DNA of 64,000 nucleotides from M3007 sp031373665 (GTDB taxonomy: Bacteria; Bacteroidota; Bacteroidia; Chitinophagales; Saprospiraceae): the NCBI GenBank assembly GCA_031373665.1, contig JANMMZ010000016.1, forward strand, positions 62,001 to 126,000, in the 5' to 3' direction. Every line of letters starts with the position of its first letter. Within the stretch, counting starts at the first letter, position 1. A program made the translations under genes and the position numbers. Shown here in pieces: positions 62,350 to 64,000 of this stretch. The notes below the pieces were generated by a model. That model saw only the letters and a program-made list of their open reading frames with translations, had not been told where the DNA came from and did not search any database.

Positions 62350-62389
62350 GGTGGAAATCGGTGCTTCGGCTCCTTTCCACCTTTTTTTT
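62350..62389 (+). terminator. Rho-independent terminator after the repeat-rich gene
   Basis: GGTGGAAA (62350-62357) pairs with TTTCCACC (62374-62381), followed by eight T. It ends the transcript of the repeat-rich gene 42 bases downstream of its stop. Confidence 0.88.
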
Positions 62390-62477
62390 GACCTTTTTGA
62401 GACTGAATCATAAATCCGGGTTTATTCGGCTTATGAGAAATCTTCGATGGGTCTCCACAAATAATATAACAATAGTT

Positions 62478-63953
62478 ATGAAACGCATCTTATTATTTCT
62501 CCTGATTATTATATTTTATACCATCCATACTGCTGCTCAGAGCGCGACAGACGTGATCCGTTATTCTGCTATCCAATCGGGTGGCAGCGCACGGTTTGTA
62601 GGGGCGGGCGGTGCCTTTGGGGCTTTAGGTGCCGAGTTTGGCGGCCTTAGCCAAAACCCTGCGGGTTTGGCCATGTTCCGCACTGATGAGTTTATGGTTA
62701 CGCCGTCGATCAGATTGAGTAAATCAGCCTCTACTTTGGTCGGCAACCCAGCAGTCGATGATGACAAAAGTAGTTTTGCCTTTGATAATATTGGTTTGGT
62801 ATTCAACACTGTACCACGCGATACCAATTGGAAAACATTCAACGTGGCGATTGGCCTCAATCGCCAAGCAAATTACACCAAGTCTTATTTTTACGAAGGT
62901 GATGCCGCTGGTACGATTATGAATGGTTTTTTCAATGATGCAAAATCGGTATTTGGCTCAGGTGGCACTGCCGCTGATCTGGATGGGTTTGGCAGCGGCT
63001 TGGCTTATGCAGCCAATGCCATATATGCTGATAGCCTTGGAAACATAACCTATGACTTCGCCTCCAACCCAAACCAACGGATCAATCGCCAACAAGTGCT
63101 TAATAACACAGGTAGGATGAATGAATTGGTATTTTCTATGGCTGGCAACTTGGCTGACAAACTCATGGTTGGTATGACTGTGGGTGTTCCATTTGTGAAA
63201 TTTGGCCAAGAGGGCGAGTATCTTGAAAATGATAAAAGCGGTAACGTAGAATACTTTGATAAATTGGCTTACAGCGAGTCACTTCGTACTGATGGTGTGG
63301 GTGTGAACTTGAAATTGGGAGTTATTTATAAAGTAAGCCAAGCATTGCGGTTGGGCGCAGCCATGCATACGCCTACAGTATTAGCATTGACCGATCGTTA
63401 CAGCAATTCCTTTAGTTACTCTTATTCCGATGCCAGTGGTGTGGTACAAGGCAGCCCTAATGATTCGCCGGAAGGCACCTTTGATTACCGCTTGCGTACA
63501 CCCTGGCGAGCATCGGGTAGCGCGGCTGTGGTAATCAGAAAAATAGGCTTTTTGAGCGCGGATTTTGAGTTCGTGGACTATAGTGCTAATGTTTATAACT
63601 TCACGAAAGATAATGCCAGTAATGAAAATAAAGCGGCTGAAAAGCAGGTAAACCTAGAGATACAAAAAGCGATGCAGCAAGCGATGAATGTACGCCTTGG
63701 TGGCGAATTGGCACTCAATGAGTTTCGTTTGCGCGGGGGTTTGAGTATGCTTGGGAAGCCAGAAAAAGGAGAAACTGGGTTTAATATGGCCTATTCAGCA
63801 GGTGCAGGTATCCGAAAATCAGCATTTTACTTGGATTTGGCTTGGAGACGTACCAACAGCGAAGGCTCCATATATCCTTATGCAGGTGCACCCAAAGTAA
63901 CTACGGCCAATATATCAAATGATATATTGCTAACTTTAGGATTTAAATTTTGA
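62478..63953 (+). CDS. OmpP1/FadL/TodX family outer membrane transporter
   Basis: 491 residues from the ATG at 62478 (MKRILLFLLIIIFYTIHTAAQ, a signal peptide); an upstream in-frame ATG at 62346 lies before the terminator and is not used. FadL features: GGSARFVGAGGAFGALGAEF, GGLSQNPAGLAMFR (the NPAG motif of the N-terminal hatch), KLMVGMTVGVPF and DYRLRTPWRASGSAAVVI, and a C-terminal phenylalanine. It transports long-chain fatty acids or other hydrophobic compounds across the outer membrane; ligand uncertain. Confidence 0.93.
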   Translation: MKRILLFLLIIIFYTIHTAAQSATDVIRYSAIQSGGSARFVGAGGAFGALGAEFGGLSQNPAGLAMFRTDEFMVTPSIRLSKSASTLVGNPAVDDDKSSFAFDNIGLVFNTVPRDTNWKTFNVAIGLNRQANYTKSYFYEGDAAGTIMNGFFNDAKSVFGSGGTAADLDGFGSGLAYAANAIYADSLGNITYDFASNPNQRINRQQVLNNTGRMNELVFSMAGNLADKLMVGMTVGVPFVKFGQEGEYLENDKSGNVEYFDKLAYSESLRTDGVGVNLKLGVIYKVSQALRLGAAMHTPTVLALTDRYSNSFSYSYSDASGVVQGSPNDSPEGTFDYRLRTPWRASGSAAVVIRKIGFLSADFEFVDYSANVYNFTKDNASNENKAAEKQVNLEIQKAMQQAMNVRLGGELALNEFRLRGGLSMLGKPEKGETGFNMAYSAGAGIRKSAFYLDLAWRRTNSEGSIYPYAGAPKVTTANISNDILLTLGFKF

Positions 63954-64000
63954 TCTGTGAGCAGCAAATTATGATAATGACTTACACAAAATAAATTTGG

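Overview
The window is a bacterial chromosome segment from the phylum Bacteroidota. The evidence is a SusC/SusD pair, DUF3667, DUF2911, DUF5916 and DUF1573 proteins, a bacillithiol-type BshC, a eukaryote/archaeal-type ProRS, a FadL-family OmpP1, and several possible promoters with the Bacteroidota -7 box TAnnTTTG. The class cannot be fixed from this sequence alone; Saprospirales- or Cytophagales-like lineages are plausible. No rRNA, CRISPR array, transposase, integrase or phage structural gene was seen.

Layout. 1-8.0 kb: a glycan-uptake style unit (SusC end, SusD, large FG-GAP/UnbV lipoprotein, galactokinase). 8.2-13.2 kb: fasciclin lipoprotein, DUF3667 membrane protein, an MsrB-BshC thiol/redox operon and a CBS protein. 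13.3-14.9 kb: serine hydrolase. 14.9-34.9 kb: a 20-kb, visibly A+T-rich accessory island in which essentially every gene lies on the minus strand: DinB, Crp/Fnr, DUF4287, small membrane proteins, a gene fragment, then a seven-gene candidate defence operon (18150-28035), then a TfoX-TlpA-serine hydrolase cluster, a second DinB and two secreted hydrolase-like proteins. Intergenic gaps of the island carry strong inverted repeats. 35.1-64 kb: housekeeping and envelope genes (RecB/AddB-like nuclease, TruA, ECF sigma plus TonB-type protein, Ung, RlmK-like methyltransferase, WbqC, MurI, a second UnbV lipoprotein, RmuC, DUF5916, DUF2911, HlyD, DUF1573, TrmH-family, glycosyltransferase, DgkA, tRNA-Ser, ProS, a repeat-rich secreted protein and a FadL porin).

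The most interesting region is the minus-strand operon reading DUF4007 -> BrxC-like P-loop ATPase -> PAPS-reductase/DndC-like PP-loop protein -> DEAH helicase -> GHKL ATPase -> PLD nuclease -> 56-residue putative helix-turn-helix protein. Neighbouring reading frames overlap or lie very close, apart from one 127-base gap. It has the parts of an antiviral system but lacks DndD/DndE/DndA, SspB, PglZ, BrxL and any methyltransferase, so it is not a complete Dnd, Ssp or BREX system. Other points are a TruA gene with no usual start codon, an ECF sigma factor translationally coupled to a protein joining an anti-sigma-like N-terminus to a TonB C-terminus, and a nested palindrome at 32258-32347.
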